From the NCBI GenBank assembly GCA_031082145.1, contig JAVHLP010000001.1:186001-250000 (forward strand): a stretch of DNA of 64,000 nucleotides, read 5' to 3'. Position numbers and translations under genes: made by a program. Source of the DNA: a bacterium (lineage in GTDB: Bacteria; Bacillota; Sulfobacillia; UBA995). How positions within the stretch are numbered: position 1 is the stretch's first letter; every line of letters starts with the position of its first letter. The notes beneath the pieces were generated by a model that did not search any database, was not told where the DNA came from, and worked only from the letters and a program-made list of their open reading frames with translations. Below, one piece after another: positions 1 through 8,168 of this stretch.

Positions 1-1060
1 CAACTTCGAGTTGGCGGGCGGTAGCCTCTCCGGCCTGAATCCTCTCCAGGTCGGCAAGAGCCCTTTCGCGAAAGGCCAGCACATCTTCCAAGGCCGGCCC
101 GTACTTCCGCTTGAGGCCGTTCAGCAGGTCGAGTCGCCGCTCAACTTCCTCCAGCCGGCGGGGGTCATACTGCAGGCCTTCGAGGTACCGACGGAAATCT
201 CGCGTCAGATCCTGCACCTGGTAGCCTAAGGACTCGAGAAGCTCGCGAGACGGGTTCAGGGCGGCGTCGATACGGGCGGCCTCACTCACCCTGGCGGTTA
301 ACCGGCCCCATCTTTCCACCAGGGACTGGCCTTCGAGCTGCTCGCTGAGGTCCGAATAGGCCTCGGTGACCAGTTCCCGGAGTCTCTCCACGCTCCCCAG
401 GACGGTGCGCTCGGCGAGCAACTCCGCTTCTTCACCAATCCTGATCCTGGCCTGTCTGATCTCCTCAGCCTGGAAGCGGAGCAGGTCGCGCTGGCGCTGG
501 CGCTGGTCACCATCACCGGCCAGAGCGGCGCGGGCGGCCTCAAGCTCCCGGCGGCGGGCGTGCCCGCGCTCTACCCGGTGACGGAGTTCAAGCACCCTCT
601 CCCCTCCATAGCTGTCCAGGAAGTCCACATGGCGCTCCGGGCGGAGCAGTGACTGGTGCTCGTGCTGACCGTGGATGTCAACCAGGTGCTGGGTGATCTC
701 CCGCAGCATGCCCACGCTGGCCGGCCGGCCGTTGGCCCGGCCGGTGTTCCTGCCACCGCGGGCGACCTCTCGGGTCAGCGTCAGGAGACCGTCCGGCCCC
801 AGTTCAACTCCCAGTTCATCCAGGCACCGGCGGGCGGGAGAAGAACTGGCGACCGTGAAGACGGCCTCCACCACCGCCCGGTCGGCCCCGCTTCGGATGT
901 AGTCCGCGGAAGCCCGGCCACCCAGTGCTACCTCCATGGCGTCGATCAGGATCGACTTGCCGGCTCCGGTCTCACCCGTGAGCACGTTGAAGCCCGGCTC
1001 GAAACACAATCCGAGCCGGTCGATGATAGCAAAACTGTCCACCGTCAGCTCTCGCAACAT
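1..1060 (-). CDS. recN: DNA repair protein RecN (N-terminal part, cut by window edge)
   Basis: RecN is an SMC-like ATPase that acts early in double-strand break repair by recombination. The N-terminus reads MLRELTVDSFAIIDRLGL and then the Walker A segment TGETGAGKS at about residues 31-39, which is typical of RecN. About 353 codons lie in the window and run off the left edge without a stop; the C-terminal signature and Walker B motifs are therefore not visible. It is the last gene of the minus-strand nadK-argR-recN run and starts 4 bases after the argR stop. The family and synteny make the call secure. Confidence 0.93.
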   Translation of the reverse strand, partial: MLRELTVDSFAIIDRLGLCFEPGFNVLTGETGAGKSILIDAMEVALGGRASADYIRSGADRAVVEAVFTVASSSPARRCLDELGVELGPDGLLTLTREVARGGRNTGRANGRPASVGMLREITQHLVDIHGQHEHQSLLRPERHVDFLDSYGGERVLELRHRVERGHARRRELEAARAALAGDGDQRQRQRDLLRFQAEEIRQARIRIGEEAELLAERTVLGSVERLRELVTEAYSDLSEQLEGQSLVERWGRLTARVSEAARIDAALNPSRELLESLGYQVQDLTRDFRRYLEGLQYDPRRLEEVERRLDLLNGLKRKYGPALEDVLAFRERALADLERIQAGEATARQLEV

Positions 1061-1064
1061 CCGA

Positions 1065-1517
1065 CTACCGCCCCAACTCGCGAAGACGGGCCAGGAGGCC
1101 AGGAGCCTGGACCTTGTCCCGCGCGACAACCAGGATGGTGTCATCGCCGGCCAGCGTGCCCACGACTTCCGGCCAGTTCAGGCCGTCGATCCCCGAAGCC
1201 ACGGCATTGGCCGTTCCCGGCAGGGTTCTCACGACAACCAGGTTCTCGGCCACGTCCATGTTCACCAGGGAGTCCTGCAGGTAGCGCCTGAGCCGCTCCA
1301 GGCGGTTGACCGAGGCCGGGTCCTCAGGCACGGCATACCGGTAGCGGCCGTTGTCTCCCGGTACCTTCACGAGCCGCAGGTCCTTGATGTCGCGCGATAC
1401 CGTGGCCTGGGTCACCTCGATCCCGTCCTCCCGCAGGGCTTCGGTTAGCTGGTGCTGGGTCTCCACATGGCGGTCCCGGACCACCTCGAGGATTTTCATC
1501 TGCCGCCTCAGCTTCAT
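1065..1517 (-). CDS. argR: arginine repressor ArgR
   Basis: This 150-residue protein has the usual ArgR length. An N-terminal winged helix (about residues 1-70, with ATVSRDIKDL as recognition helix) binds ARG boxes, and the C-terminal domain carries the GTLAGDDTI arginine-binding and hexamerisation motif near residue 120. Arginine acts as co-repressor of arginine synthesis genes. The ATG at 1517 follows an AGGAGGAG ribosome site. It lies between nadK and recN, the usual order in spore-forming Firmicutes; no arg biosynthetic gene is in the window. Confidence 0.96.
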   Translation of the reverse strand: MKLRRQMKILEVVRDRHVETQHQLTEALREDGIEVTQATVSRDIKDLRLVKVPGDNGRYRYAVPEDPASVNRLERLRRYLQDSLVNMDVAENLVVVRTLPGTANAVASGIDGLNWPEVVGTLAGDDTILVVARDKVQAPGLLARLRELGR

Positions 1518-1532
1518 GCCGGCTCCTCCTCC

Positions 1533-2441
1533 TTAGCCCCCATCCCGCAGGCCACCCTCGGGCAGCTTGGCCCCCAGGACACGGTAGAAGCTCCAGCCAC
1601 GCCGCCGGAGCAGCCGCGCCCGTCCCGTCGCCAGGCCAACCGTCACCTCGTCCCCGGCTTCCAGGGTGACCCCCTCCTGGCCGTCAACGGTCAGAACGGT
1701 CTCCGCGGCTTCCCCCAGCACCCGGACACCAATACGCTCGCCCGCCGGTACGGCCAGAGCCCTGGCATAGAGGGTATGGGCGCAAATCGGCGTGATCAGG
1801 GTGGCCTCGACGCCCGGGTGCAGGATCGGCCCGCCGGCCGAGAGGCTATAGGCGGTGGATCCGGTGGGAGTAGCCACGATCACGCCATCGGCCGGGTAGG
1901 TGGCCACCGGTTGGCCCCCCGCCAACACCTGGATCTCGATGGGGCGGGCGAAGGGACGCTTGCTCACTGTCGCCTCGTTCAGGGCCGGTCGTCGCCAGAC
2001 CGGCAAGCCCGCCCGATCCACCGTCACTTCCAGCATCGCCCGCTCCTCGACGGTGCAGTCACCACTCAGGAAGGAGGGCAGGGCCGTCCACAGGTCGGGC
2101 AGTTCGATCTCGGTGAGGAAACCCAGCCGACCCAGATTCACCCCCAGCAGCGGCAGGCCGCTGGAGGCCACCAGCCGGGCCGCTCCCAGGAGCGAGCCGT
2201 CGCCGCCGAGGACCATCAACAAGTCAACCTGCGATTCATCGCCGGGCAACTCGAGCTGGAGGTCGGGGCGGCCGGCGGCCAGGGCCGTGGGTACGGTCAG
2301 CCTGACCGGGATGCCGCGCTCCTCCAGCCAGGCGATCAACTGCCGGACCACTGCTGGAGCGTCCGGCTTCTCCAGGTTGGCGAGGACGGCCACTCCCCGG
2401 GTCACCGGGCCCCCGGGAAAGGCATGTCCTTCACTGCCCAT
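1533..2441 (-). CDS. nadK: NAD kinase
   Basis: NAD kinase phosphorylates NAD to NADP with ATP or polyphosphate in the cytoplasm. The protein (302 residues) shows the GGDGS motif at about 79-83, the LGVNLGRLGFLTE segment and the PTGSTAYSLSAGGP active-site loop, all diagnostic of the family. The ATG at 2441 follows a GGGGGGAGGG ribosome site. It is 15 bases upstream of argR and 82 bases downstream of tlyA, so it is probably co-transcribed with both. Confidence 0.96.
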   Translation of the reverse strand: MGSEGHAFPGGPVTRGVAVLANLEKPDAPAVVRQLIAWLEERGIPVRLTVPTALAAGRPDLQLELPGDESQVDLLMVLGGDGSLLGAARLVASSGLPLLGVNLGRLGFLTEIELPDLWTALPSFLSGDCTVEERAMLEVTVDRAGLPVWRRPALNEATVSKRPFARPIEIQVLAGGQPVATYPADGVIVATPTGSTAYSLSAGGPILHPGVEATLITPICAHTLYARALAVPAGERIGVRVLGEAAETVLTVDGQEGVTLEAGDEVTVGLATGRARLLRRRGWSFYRVLGAKLPEGGLRDGG

Positions 2442-2523
2442 GCCGCCCTCCCCCCAATACGGGATGTCTGCCCCATTCGCGGGCGGTCAGGTCGTCTCCT
2501 CCCGCTCTGGAGCCCTGGCCGGG

Positions 2524-3339
2524 TCACGTTCTCCCCGCGTGGTGGACCTCCTCCACCACTCGCCGGATGTGCCCGGCATCCACCGCCGCCGTTCCCGGAC
2601 TCACCAGGTGCAGCAAGAACTCGGCGTTGCCCCGCGTCCCTCGGAGGGGTGACGGTATGAGATCCCTTGCCGCCAATCCGGTGGTGGCGGCGGCGGCGAG
2701 CACCTCGCCCAATACTCGGCGGTGAACCGCAGCCTGGCGCACGATGCCCTTCCGGGTCCAGCCCCGACCCGCCTCGAACTGCGGCTTTACCAGGGCCACG
2801 ACGTCCACCGGCTCATCGGGGGCCATCAAGGACCGTACGTGGGAGAGTACCAGCCGCAAGGAGATGAACGAGACGTCCACGGCCGCCAGGCTGGGCCGGG
2901 GCTCGAGTTCGGCGGCCGCCAGGTGGCGCACGTCGGTGCTCTCCCGGATCCGGACCCGGGGGTCGGCCCGCAGCGAGAAAGCCAGCTGATCCCGCCCCAC
3001 ATCTACCGCGTGGACCAGGGCCGCCCCGGAGCGGAGCAGGCAATCGGTGAACCCGCCGGTCCCGGCGCCCACGTCCAGACACACGCGCCCCCGCACCGGT
3101 AGCCGAAAAGATCGGAGGGCCCCCTCCAGCTTCTGACCCCCCCGGCTTACGTAGGTTGGGGGGCTGACCGTTACCATCACCCTGGCCCCGGGCCGGACTC
3201 GCTCGGAGGGTCTCCCGGCAGGTGCCCCGTCAACAATCACCCGGCCCTCCCGGATGGCCGCCTGTGCCGCCTCCCGGCTGGGGAAGTGGCCCTCCGTCTT
3301 GAGAAAGACGTCCAGGCGGGGGTGAACCGGATCAGCCAT
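2524..3339 (-). CDS. tlyA: TlyA family rRNA 2'-O-methyltransferase / hemolysin-like protein
   Basis: TlyA proteins join an N-terminal S4 RNA-binding domain to an FtsJ-like SAM methyltransferase and 2'-O-methylate ribosomal RNA. Here the S4 part (LDVFLKTEGHFPSREAAQ) is followed by CLDVGAGTGGFTDCLL, the SAM-binding motif I. The start chosen is the ATG at 3339 (MADPVHPR), which overlaps the dxs stop in ATGGCTGA and gives the normal 271 residues; a longer reading would add 29 residues lying inside dxs. The overlap implies translational coupling to dxs. Confidence 0.93.
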   Translation of the reverse strand: MADPVHPRLDVFLKTEGHFPSREAAQAAIREGRVIVDGAPAGRPSERVRPGARVMVTVSPPTYVSRGGQKLEGALRSFRLPVRGRVCLDVGAGTGGFTDCLLRSGAALVHAVDVGRDQLAFSLRADPRVRIRESTDVRHLAAAELEPRPSLAAVDVSFISLRLVLSHVRSLMAPDEPVDVVALVKPQFEAGRGWTRKGIVRQAAVHRRVLGEVLAAAATTGLAARDLIPSPLRGTRGNAEFLLHLVSPGTAAVDAGHIRRVVEEVHHAGRT

Positions 3340-5269
3340 CGGCGGGGGTCGGTCCCCGACCTCCCGCCGGGGCGGCCAGGCGGCCGGACCGCACGACACG
3401 GGCCAGCCGGCGGCAGGTGGCGGCAATGCCCTGAGCGCTCAGGCCATGCTCCTGGCGCAGCCGGTCCGCCGGTCCGTGGGACAGTGGCCGGTCGGGGAGC
3501 GCCAGGCAGGACAGAACGGTCCGCGCCGTCAGCCCGGCGCTGACCAGATGTTCGCCCACGGCGCTGCCGAAGCCACCCGGCAGCACATGCTCCTCGATGG
3601 TGAGTAGAGCACGGTGCGTACACGCCAGTTCCTCAATGGCGCCCGCGTCGAGCGGCTTGACGAACCGGGCATCCACCACCGATACGTCCAGGCCCTCGCG
3701 GGCGAGCAGTCCGGCAGCCTCCAGGGCCGGCCGCACCATATTGCCGATGGCCAGCAGACCAGGTCCCGTCCTACCCCGCCGCAGCCATTCGGCTTCACCG
3801 ACGGGGATCGCCCGCGGCTCGGGGTCGAGGGCGATCCCCAGAGCCCTGCCCCGGGGAAAGCGAATGGCCGAGGGGCCGGGCCGGCCCAGGGCGGTGAACA
3901 GCATGTGCTGCAGTTCGTTCTCGTCCCGGGGAGCCATCACCGCCAGGTTAGGCACGCCCCGGAGGTAGCCGTAATCGTAGATCCCGTGGTGGGTCGGGCC
4001 ATCTTCGCCGGTAATGCCTCCCCGGTCCAAGACCAGGACTACCGGCAGGTTCTGCAGGCCGACATCGTGGAGGATCTGATCGAAGGCGCGCTGCAGAAAA
4101 GTCGAGTAGACGGCCACCACCGGCCGCATGCCCCTTGTGGCCAGGCCGGCGGCAAAGCAGACGGCGTGGGCCTCGGCAATCCCAACGTCGAAGGTGCGGT
4201 CGGGAAACTCAGCGGCGAAGGGACCCAGCCCCGTACTCTCCAGCATGGCCGCAGTTACCGCCACCACCCGGCAGTCGGCCCGCCCCTGCCTCAACAAGGC
4301 CTGGCCGAAGAATTCGGTGTATGATGGCGCGGCGGCTGGATCCGCGGGCTGGCCGGTCTCGCGGTTAAAGGGGCCGATGCCGTGGAAGCGGTCGGGATTG
4401 GCCTCGGCGGGGCGGTACCCTCTACCCTTGCGGGTCACCACGTGTAGCAGAACCGGACCGGTGAGGTCGCGTACATGGCGCAGCATGTGTTCCACCAAGG
4501 CAACGTTGTGCCCGTCGATGGGCCCGAAGTAGCGGAAGCCCAGTTCCTCGAACAGCACCCCCGGCACCAGGAGGTACTTGACGCTCCCCTTGAGCCGCGT
4601 GGCCAGCCTGGCCAGGCTCTGGCCGCCCGGAAAACGCTTCAGTAGATGATGAAAGTCGGTCCGAACCCGGGAGTAGGCGGGGTGGGCCCGCAGCCGGGAG
4701 AGATGGTGGGCCAGGGCGCCTACCGTCGGACCGTAGGAGAGTTCATTGTCGTTTAGCACGACCAGGAAGCTGGCACCCTCGTGCCCGGCGTGGTTCAGAG
4801 CCTCCAGCGCCAATCCCCCGGTCAAGGCGCCGTCGCCGATGACTGCCACTACCCGGTACCGATCGCCGGCCAGGTCGCGGGCCTTGGCCATTCCCAGCGC
4901 GGCGGAGATGGAGGTACTGGCATGGCCGGTCTCAAAGGCGTCGTGGGGCGACTCCTCGCTGCGGGGGAACCCGGCCAGGCCGCCGTAACGGCGCAGGGTG
5001 GCAAAGTCCTCGCGCCGGCCGGTGACCAGCTTGTGGGCATAGGTCTGGTGGCCAACGTCGAAGACGATGCGGTCCCGAGGACTGTCGAATACGCGGTGCA
5101 AGGCGAGGGTCAGCTCCACCACGCCCAGGTTGGGCGCCAGGTGGCCGCCGTTGCGGGAGACGGTGTCGACAATGACCTCCCGGATCTCGGCCGCCAACTG
5201 CTGCAGCTCAATCAGTGAAAGTCCTCTCAGGTCAGCCGGGTCGTTGATGCGGTCCAGTACCCTGCTCAA
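3332..5269 (-). CDS. dxs: 1-deoxy-D-xylulose-5-phosphate synthase
   Basis: Dxs condenses pyruvate and glyceraldehyde 3-phosphate to DXP with thiamine diphosphate, the first step of the MEP isoprenoid pathway. Visible motifs are DVGHQTYAHKLVTGR, GDGALTGGLALEALN (ThDP-Mg binding) and the transketolase-like LDRGGITGEDGPTHHG. A TTG at 5269 is taken as start: it overlaps the preceding stop as TTGA, follows GGAGGTCAAC, and gives 645 residues beginning as relatives do (SRVLDRIND). An upstream ATG at 5323 would add 18 residues. ispA in the same run uses the product pathway. Confidence 0.94.
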   Translation of the reverse strand: MSRVLDRINDPADLRGLSLIELQQLAAEIREVIVDTVSRNGGHLAPNLGVVELTLALHRVFDSPRDRIVFDVGHQTYAHKLVTGRREDFATLRRYGGLAGFPRSEESPHDAFETGHASTSISAALGMAKARDLAGDRYRVVAVIGDGALTGGLALEALNHAGHEGASFLVVLNDNELSYGPTVGALAHHLSRLRAHPAYSRVRTDFHHLLKRFPGGQSLARLATRLKGSVKYLLVPGVLFEELGFRYFGPIDGHNVALVEHMLRHVRDLTGPVLLHVVTRKGRGYRPAEANPDRFHGIGPFNRETGQPADPAAAPSYTEFFGQALLRQGRADCRVVAVTAAMLESTGLGPFAAEFPDRTFDVGIAEAHAVCFAAGLATRGMRPVVAVYSTFLQRAFDQILHDVGLQNLPVVLVLDRGGITGEDGPTHHGIYDYGYLRGVPNLAVMAPRDENELQHMLFTALGRPGPSAIRFPRGRALGIALDPEPRAIPVGEAEWLRRGRTGPGLLAIGNMVRPALEAAGLLAREGLDVSVVDARFVKPLDAGAIEELACTHRALLTIEEHVLPGGFGSAVGEHLVSAGLTARTVLSCLALPDRPLSHGPADRLRQEHGLSAQGIAATCRRLARVVRSGRLAAPAGGRGPTPADG

Positions 5270-5859
5270 GTTGACCTCCGGTTCCGGGGCTTGCGGTTCT
5301 CGCGCCGCGAGCCGGCGAGCCACCCCGTCCAGTGGAGAGCGATGCCGACATGGCGGATGATCACATTGGCCTCACGGATCGCCACCCGCTTGCCAATGGC
5401 TTTACCCAACACGGTCAGGGAGGCAATCGCAGCCACGCCCAGCGCCGCCGGCAGGGGCCCGTGTCCTCTGCGACCGGCCAGCAACAGCAGGATGGCGATG
5501 CCGGCAGCCCCACTGACGGTACCGCCTATATCGCCGATGACGTCGCAGCACACGGTGGATACCCGGTCGGCGTTACGAATCAGGTGGAGCGACTGCCCTG
5601 CACCGGGCAGCCGCTTGGAGGCCATTGCCCGGAAGGGGGGTTCCTGGGCCCGGGTGGCCGCCACTCCGACTATATCAAAGGCCACGCCCAGCAGGATGAT
5701 CACGAACACCGTGATGAAAGCGGGCCATAAGTCAAGGACCTGGATCACCCGCTGGGAGAGTAACGTGACCCCTAAGGCCACGCCGAAAGTGAGCCCCAGC
5801 AAGAAGACGAGGCGTCGCCACTCGGGGGCGCCCTCGCCCCGGCCCCTTGAAGTCCCCAA
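5266..5859 (-). CDS. oapA: OLE-associated protein A (OapA)-like DUF21-type membrane protein
   Basis: This 197-residue protein has four predicted membrane segments (about 17-35, 46-66, 105-127 and 137-155) and a basic C-terminal tail (GSRRENRKPRNRRST). The second half has CCDVIGDIGG, polar residues inside a membrane helix as in DUF21 proteins. The start is a TTG at 5859 behind AAAGGTG. It lies between the gene-free stretch at 5866-6654 and dxs, the position of OapA, the membrane protein that holds OLE RNA at the membrane in Bacillus halodurans. The name rests on topology, size and context; a general DUF21 protein is the alternative. Confidence 0.72.
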   Translation of the reverse strand: MGTSRGRGEGAPEWRRLVFLLGLTFGVALGVTLLSQRVIQVLDLWPAFITVFVIILLGVAFDIVGVAATRAQEPPFRAMASKRLPGAGQSLHLIRNADRVSTVCCDVIGDIGGTVSGAAGIAILLLLAGRRGHGPLPAALGVAAIASLTVLGKAIGKRVAIREANVIIRHVGIALHWTGWLAGSRRENRKPRNRRST

Positions 5860-5882
5860 GTATATTCACCTTTGAAGGGGCA

Positions 5883-5888
5883 AGTATA
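5883..5888 (-). promoter_or_regulatory. possible -10 element upstream of the oapA-like gene
   Basis: On the minus strand TATACT lies about 10 bases before the AAAGGTG ribosome site. No convincing -35 hexamer is seen at 16-18 bases, so it may be weak or not used, with transcription coming through from the OLE-like RNA. Confidence 0.25.
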
Positions 5889-5929
5889 GTCGTTGGGTGG
5901 GTGGCGGCAGGCCGGGTAAACTTTGTGGC

Positions 5930-6482
5930 TTGAGGTCCAGCAGGCTTTCCCTGACGGTCACCGGCCCGTCACCGGGCTGGCGGTTTCCCTTTATGACCGT
6001 CACCACGCCGTCACCGGGCGCGATGCTAGATTGCCACTTAGCCCACACCGTAATCCCCGGCCTGCCCGGGCTCCAGTAGCCCAACAGCCTAGGAGTTTTC
6101 CTCGACAGCGCCAGTCATCCCCTAGCCCCTCTTGCGGGGGTGAGTTTCAGGTTGACCATCCACTCACCCCGCTCAGGGCAGGCTACGCTGCACACAGTTG
6201 CCACCGCATGCAGGTTCAATCCCAAGCCGTAAGGCAAGCCCCACGCACTTGGGTCTCCGCGGAGGCGGGGTCCACGCCTACATGCCATTGTAGATCGCCC
6301 CACCTCCTTAACTCCCAGCACCAACCCCCGGCTGGGCGCCGAAAGCCAGCACCAGGAACTTCATCGATGTGCCCTTGACGGATTTTTAGCCCCGTCTTCA
6401 GGGATGGTAGCACCGACTCAGGATACTGCGCCACCCACCTCGCCTGATAGCCATATTCAGCGCCGGCAAACCGGCGTCTGTG
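5930..6482 (-). ncRNA. ole: OLE RNA (ornate large extremophilic RNA), approximate ends
   Basis: About 550 bases with no credible ORF lie between the ispA/DUF212 genes and the OapA-like membrane gene followed by dxs, tlyA, nadK, argR and recN. This is the known genomic address of OLE RNA in extremophilic Firmicutes. The minus strand is rich in paired segments: CGCCGG-TTTG-CCGGCG (6461-6476), a 9-bp stem 6137-6145 with 6162-6170, a 9-bp stem 5994-6002 with 5952-5960, and inside that GCCCG-GTGA-CGGGC (5964-5977), a GNRA-capped hairpin. The 5' end is inferred from a promoter at 6489-6517; the 3' end is a guess. Assignment is by context plus structure, not by covariance search. Confidence 0.8.
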
Positions 6483-6488
6483 CCTATA

Positions 6489-6517
6489 ATGATAGCACAC
6501 CGCGTTGTGAGCGGCAA
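6489..6517 (-). promoter_or_regulatory. sigma-A-type promoter for the OLE-like RNA
   Basis: On the minus strand TTGCCG (6512-6517) and TATCAT (6489-6494) are separated by exactly 17 bases. Initiation would fall near 6482, just before the first hairpin of the RNA. The 170 bases between it and the end of the DUF212 gene (6483-6654) hold nothing else recognisable. Confidence 0.55.
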
Positions 6518-6654
6518 CCGAACCGGCGCCGACATGGCCGCCCGGATAGCCTGAGCGGAGGCCAGGCCAATCCACGCACCGGCGAGCCCTAGTCCAGCTG
6601 CACAAGCAGGTCCGGTGAGCTAGCTGACCTCCATGTGAACGCTAGGACCCTGGC

Positions 6655-7092
6655 TTAGCCGCCGCCATGAGTCCGCCACACGACCCAGGCCACCGCTACG
6701 CCCAGGGCGATGCCGACCACAACCTCGACCGGCGTATGTCCGAGTAGCTCCCGCAACCGCTCGGTCCGGAACTCGCCGGCGGTGTAGAGGTCACGCACGA
6801 TCTGGTTGAGCACTTCAGCCTGCTCTCCGGCGGCGCGGCGCACACCGGTGGCGTCGTAGAAGACGACCAACGAGAACACTAACGCGATGGCGAAGAGGGA
6901 ACTGGCCGGCCCCTCGTGCAAGGCCACTGCCGTCGTCAAGGCAGCCACCAGGGCCGAGTGGGAGCTGGGCATGCCGCCTGTCGCCGTGAACCAGCTGAAT
7001 TCCAGCGTCCGGTTGCGCAGGACCGCTATCGCGACCTTGCTGGATTGGGCCAGCACCCAGGCGACCAAAGCGGCAATCAGGATGGGACTCAT
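6655..7092 (-). CDS. divergent PAP2 family (DUF212) membrane protein
   Basis: This 145-residue protein has the DUF212 layout: membrane segment at 3-22, the motif FTATGGMPSSHSALVAALTTA with the PSSHS phosphatase-like core at about 42-46, more helices, and a conserved LGHTPVEVVVGIALG segment near the C-terminus. The family is a divergent branch of the PAP2 acid phosphatases whose substrate is unknown; a lipid pyrophosphate would fit the isoprenoid neighbours but is inference. Its ATG overlaps the ispA stop as TGATG, so the two are translationally coupled. Confidence 0.88.
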   Translation of the reverse strand: MSPILIAALVAWVLAQSSKVAIAVLRNRTLEFSWFTATGGMPSSHSALVAALTTAVALHEGPASSLFAIALVFSLVVFYDATGVRRAAGEQAEVLNQIVRDLYTAGEFRTERLRELLGHTPVEVVVGIALGVAVAWVVWRTHGGG

Positions 7093-7919
7093 CAGGGGCT
7101 ACACTCCCGGTCGCTCACCGACTGCCAGATCTGAACCAGCAGCCCCGCCCGCGGGCCCAAGCCCTCCAGCACCGCCCGTACCTCCTCGAGGTGGTGGCGG
7201 GCGAGGACCCGGGCCGCCTCCTCGCCCAGCCCGGCCAGGGGGGCGGCACGGCCGCCGGGAAGGTCCTCAGCCTGATCGGCAATGTCGTCGAGGAGCTGGT
7301 AGGCCGCTCCCAGGTGCTCGGCCTGAGTTTCCAGGGCCGCCAACCTTCGCTCGTCGGCCCCGGCCAGGATACCACCACAGCGGGCGGCTGCCATAAACAG
7401 ACGCCCCGTCTTCAGGCGGTCGATCACCCGTGGGTCGGGCCGGTCGGGGCCGGGCTCGGTGTCGTGCTGCTGACCGCCGACCATGCCCCGGGAACCGGCC
7501 GCTCGGGCCAGTTCGGTCACGCACCGGAGGGCCCGCTCGGGAGGTGCCGCTCGACCGAGAACCTCAAAAGCCAGGGTCAACAGGGCGTCGCCGGCCAGGA
7601 TGGCCGTCGCCTGACCGAAGGCCCGGTGCAGGCTGGGATGACCCCGGCGGGTGGCTGCGTCGTCCATGGCCGGCAAGTCGTCGTGCACCAGGGAGTAACC
7701 GTGGACCAGTTCAAGCGCGACCGCCGCCGGCAGGGCCGGCCGGAGGTCCGACGAGATCAAGCCCGCCGCCGCCAGGACAAGAGCCCCTCGCAAGCGCTTG
7801 CCCGGCCCCAGGATGGCCTGCCGCATGGCAGCGTGAAGAGTGGCGGGGGGTTCGGTCGCCGCAGGCAAGACTTGCTCCAGCTCCCGTTCCACCAAGCCGA
7901 CCAGATCGCTGAGATGCAT
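7092..7919 (-). CDS. ispA: polyprenyl (farnesyl/geranyl) diphosphate synthase
   Basis: The enzyme elongates allylic diphosphates with IPP to farnesyl (or geranylgeranyl) diphosphate. The 275-residue protein has the first aspartate-rich motif DDLPAMDD at about 80-87, GPGKRLRGAL upstream, and the second motif DDIADQAED near residue 220. It follows xseB by three bases and overlaps the DUF212 gene, in the xseA-xseB-ispA-dxs order common in Firmicutes. Chain length cannot be decided from the sequence. Confidence 0.95.
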   Translation of the reverse strand: MHLSDLVGLVERELEQVLPAATEPPATLHAAMRQAILGPGKRLRGALVLAAAGLISSDLRPALPAAVALELVHGYSLVHDDLPAMDDAATRRGHPSLHRAFGQATAILAGDALLTLAFEVLGRAAPPERALRCVTELARAAGSRGMVGGQQHDTEPGPDRPDPRVIDRLKTGRLFMAAARCGGILAGADERRLAALETQAEHLGAAYQLLDDIADQAEDLPGGRAAPLAGLGEEAARVLARHHLEEVRAVLEGLGPRAGLLVQIWQSVSDRECSP

Positions 7920-7922
7920 CCG

Positions 7923-8168
7923 TCAACCTTCTTCCGCGGCTTCCAGCGGGCCCAGCTGGAGCCGGCCGTCCGGGCCCTCGGTCAACATCTCGATCTTGCG
8001 ATCGGCGGCCTCCAGGATCGCCGAGCATTCCCGAGCCAGCTTCACACCTTCCTCAAACAAGGCCAGGGACCGCTCCAGCGTCAACTCGCCCGATTCCAGC
8101 TCACGGACGATCGCTTCCAGCCGGCCGAGGGCCGGCTCAAAGCGCGCCAGATCAACCACCCTGTTCAC
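7923..8168 (-). CDS. xseB: exodeoxyribonuclease VII small subunit
   Basis: Small subunit of the XseAB nuclease, which degrades single-stranded DNA. The 81-residue protein has the typical helical hairpin with ELESGELTLERSLALFEEGVKL, the family signature. Its ATG at 8168 lies inside the last codons of xseA (17-base overlap), which implies coupled translation of the two subunits. Confidence 0.95.
   Translation of the reverse strand: MNRVVDLARFEPALGRLEAIVRELESGELTLERSLALFEEGVKLARECSAILEAADRKIEMLTEGPDGRLQLGPLEAAEEG

Noticed and set aside
656..1291. Long plus-strand open frame over recN/argR
   Set aside because: Shadow frame opposite genes with clear family motifs; caused by high G+C.
5952..6015. 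Four GTCACC direct repeats with 11-base spacing, resembling a PhoP/OmpR-type operator
   Set aside because: The same bases form GTGA (GNRA) loops and a 9-bp stem on the minus strand, within the OLE-like RNA, which explains the repetition better; no response regulator gene is near.
6216..6605. 129-codon open frame on the minus strand in the ispA-dxs gap
   Set aside because: No ribosome site, odd composition (W, R, G-rich), no family resemblance, and it coincides with the structured RNA.
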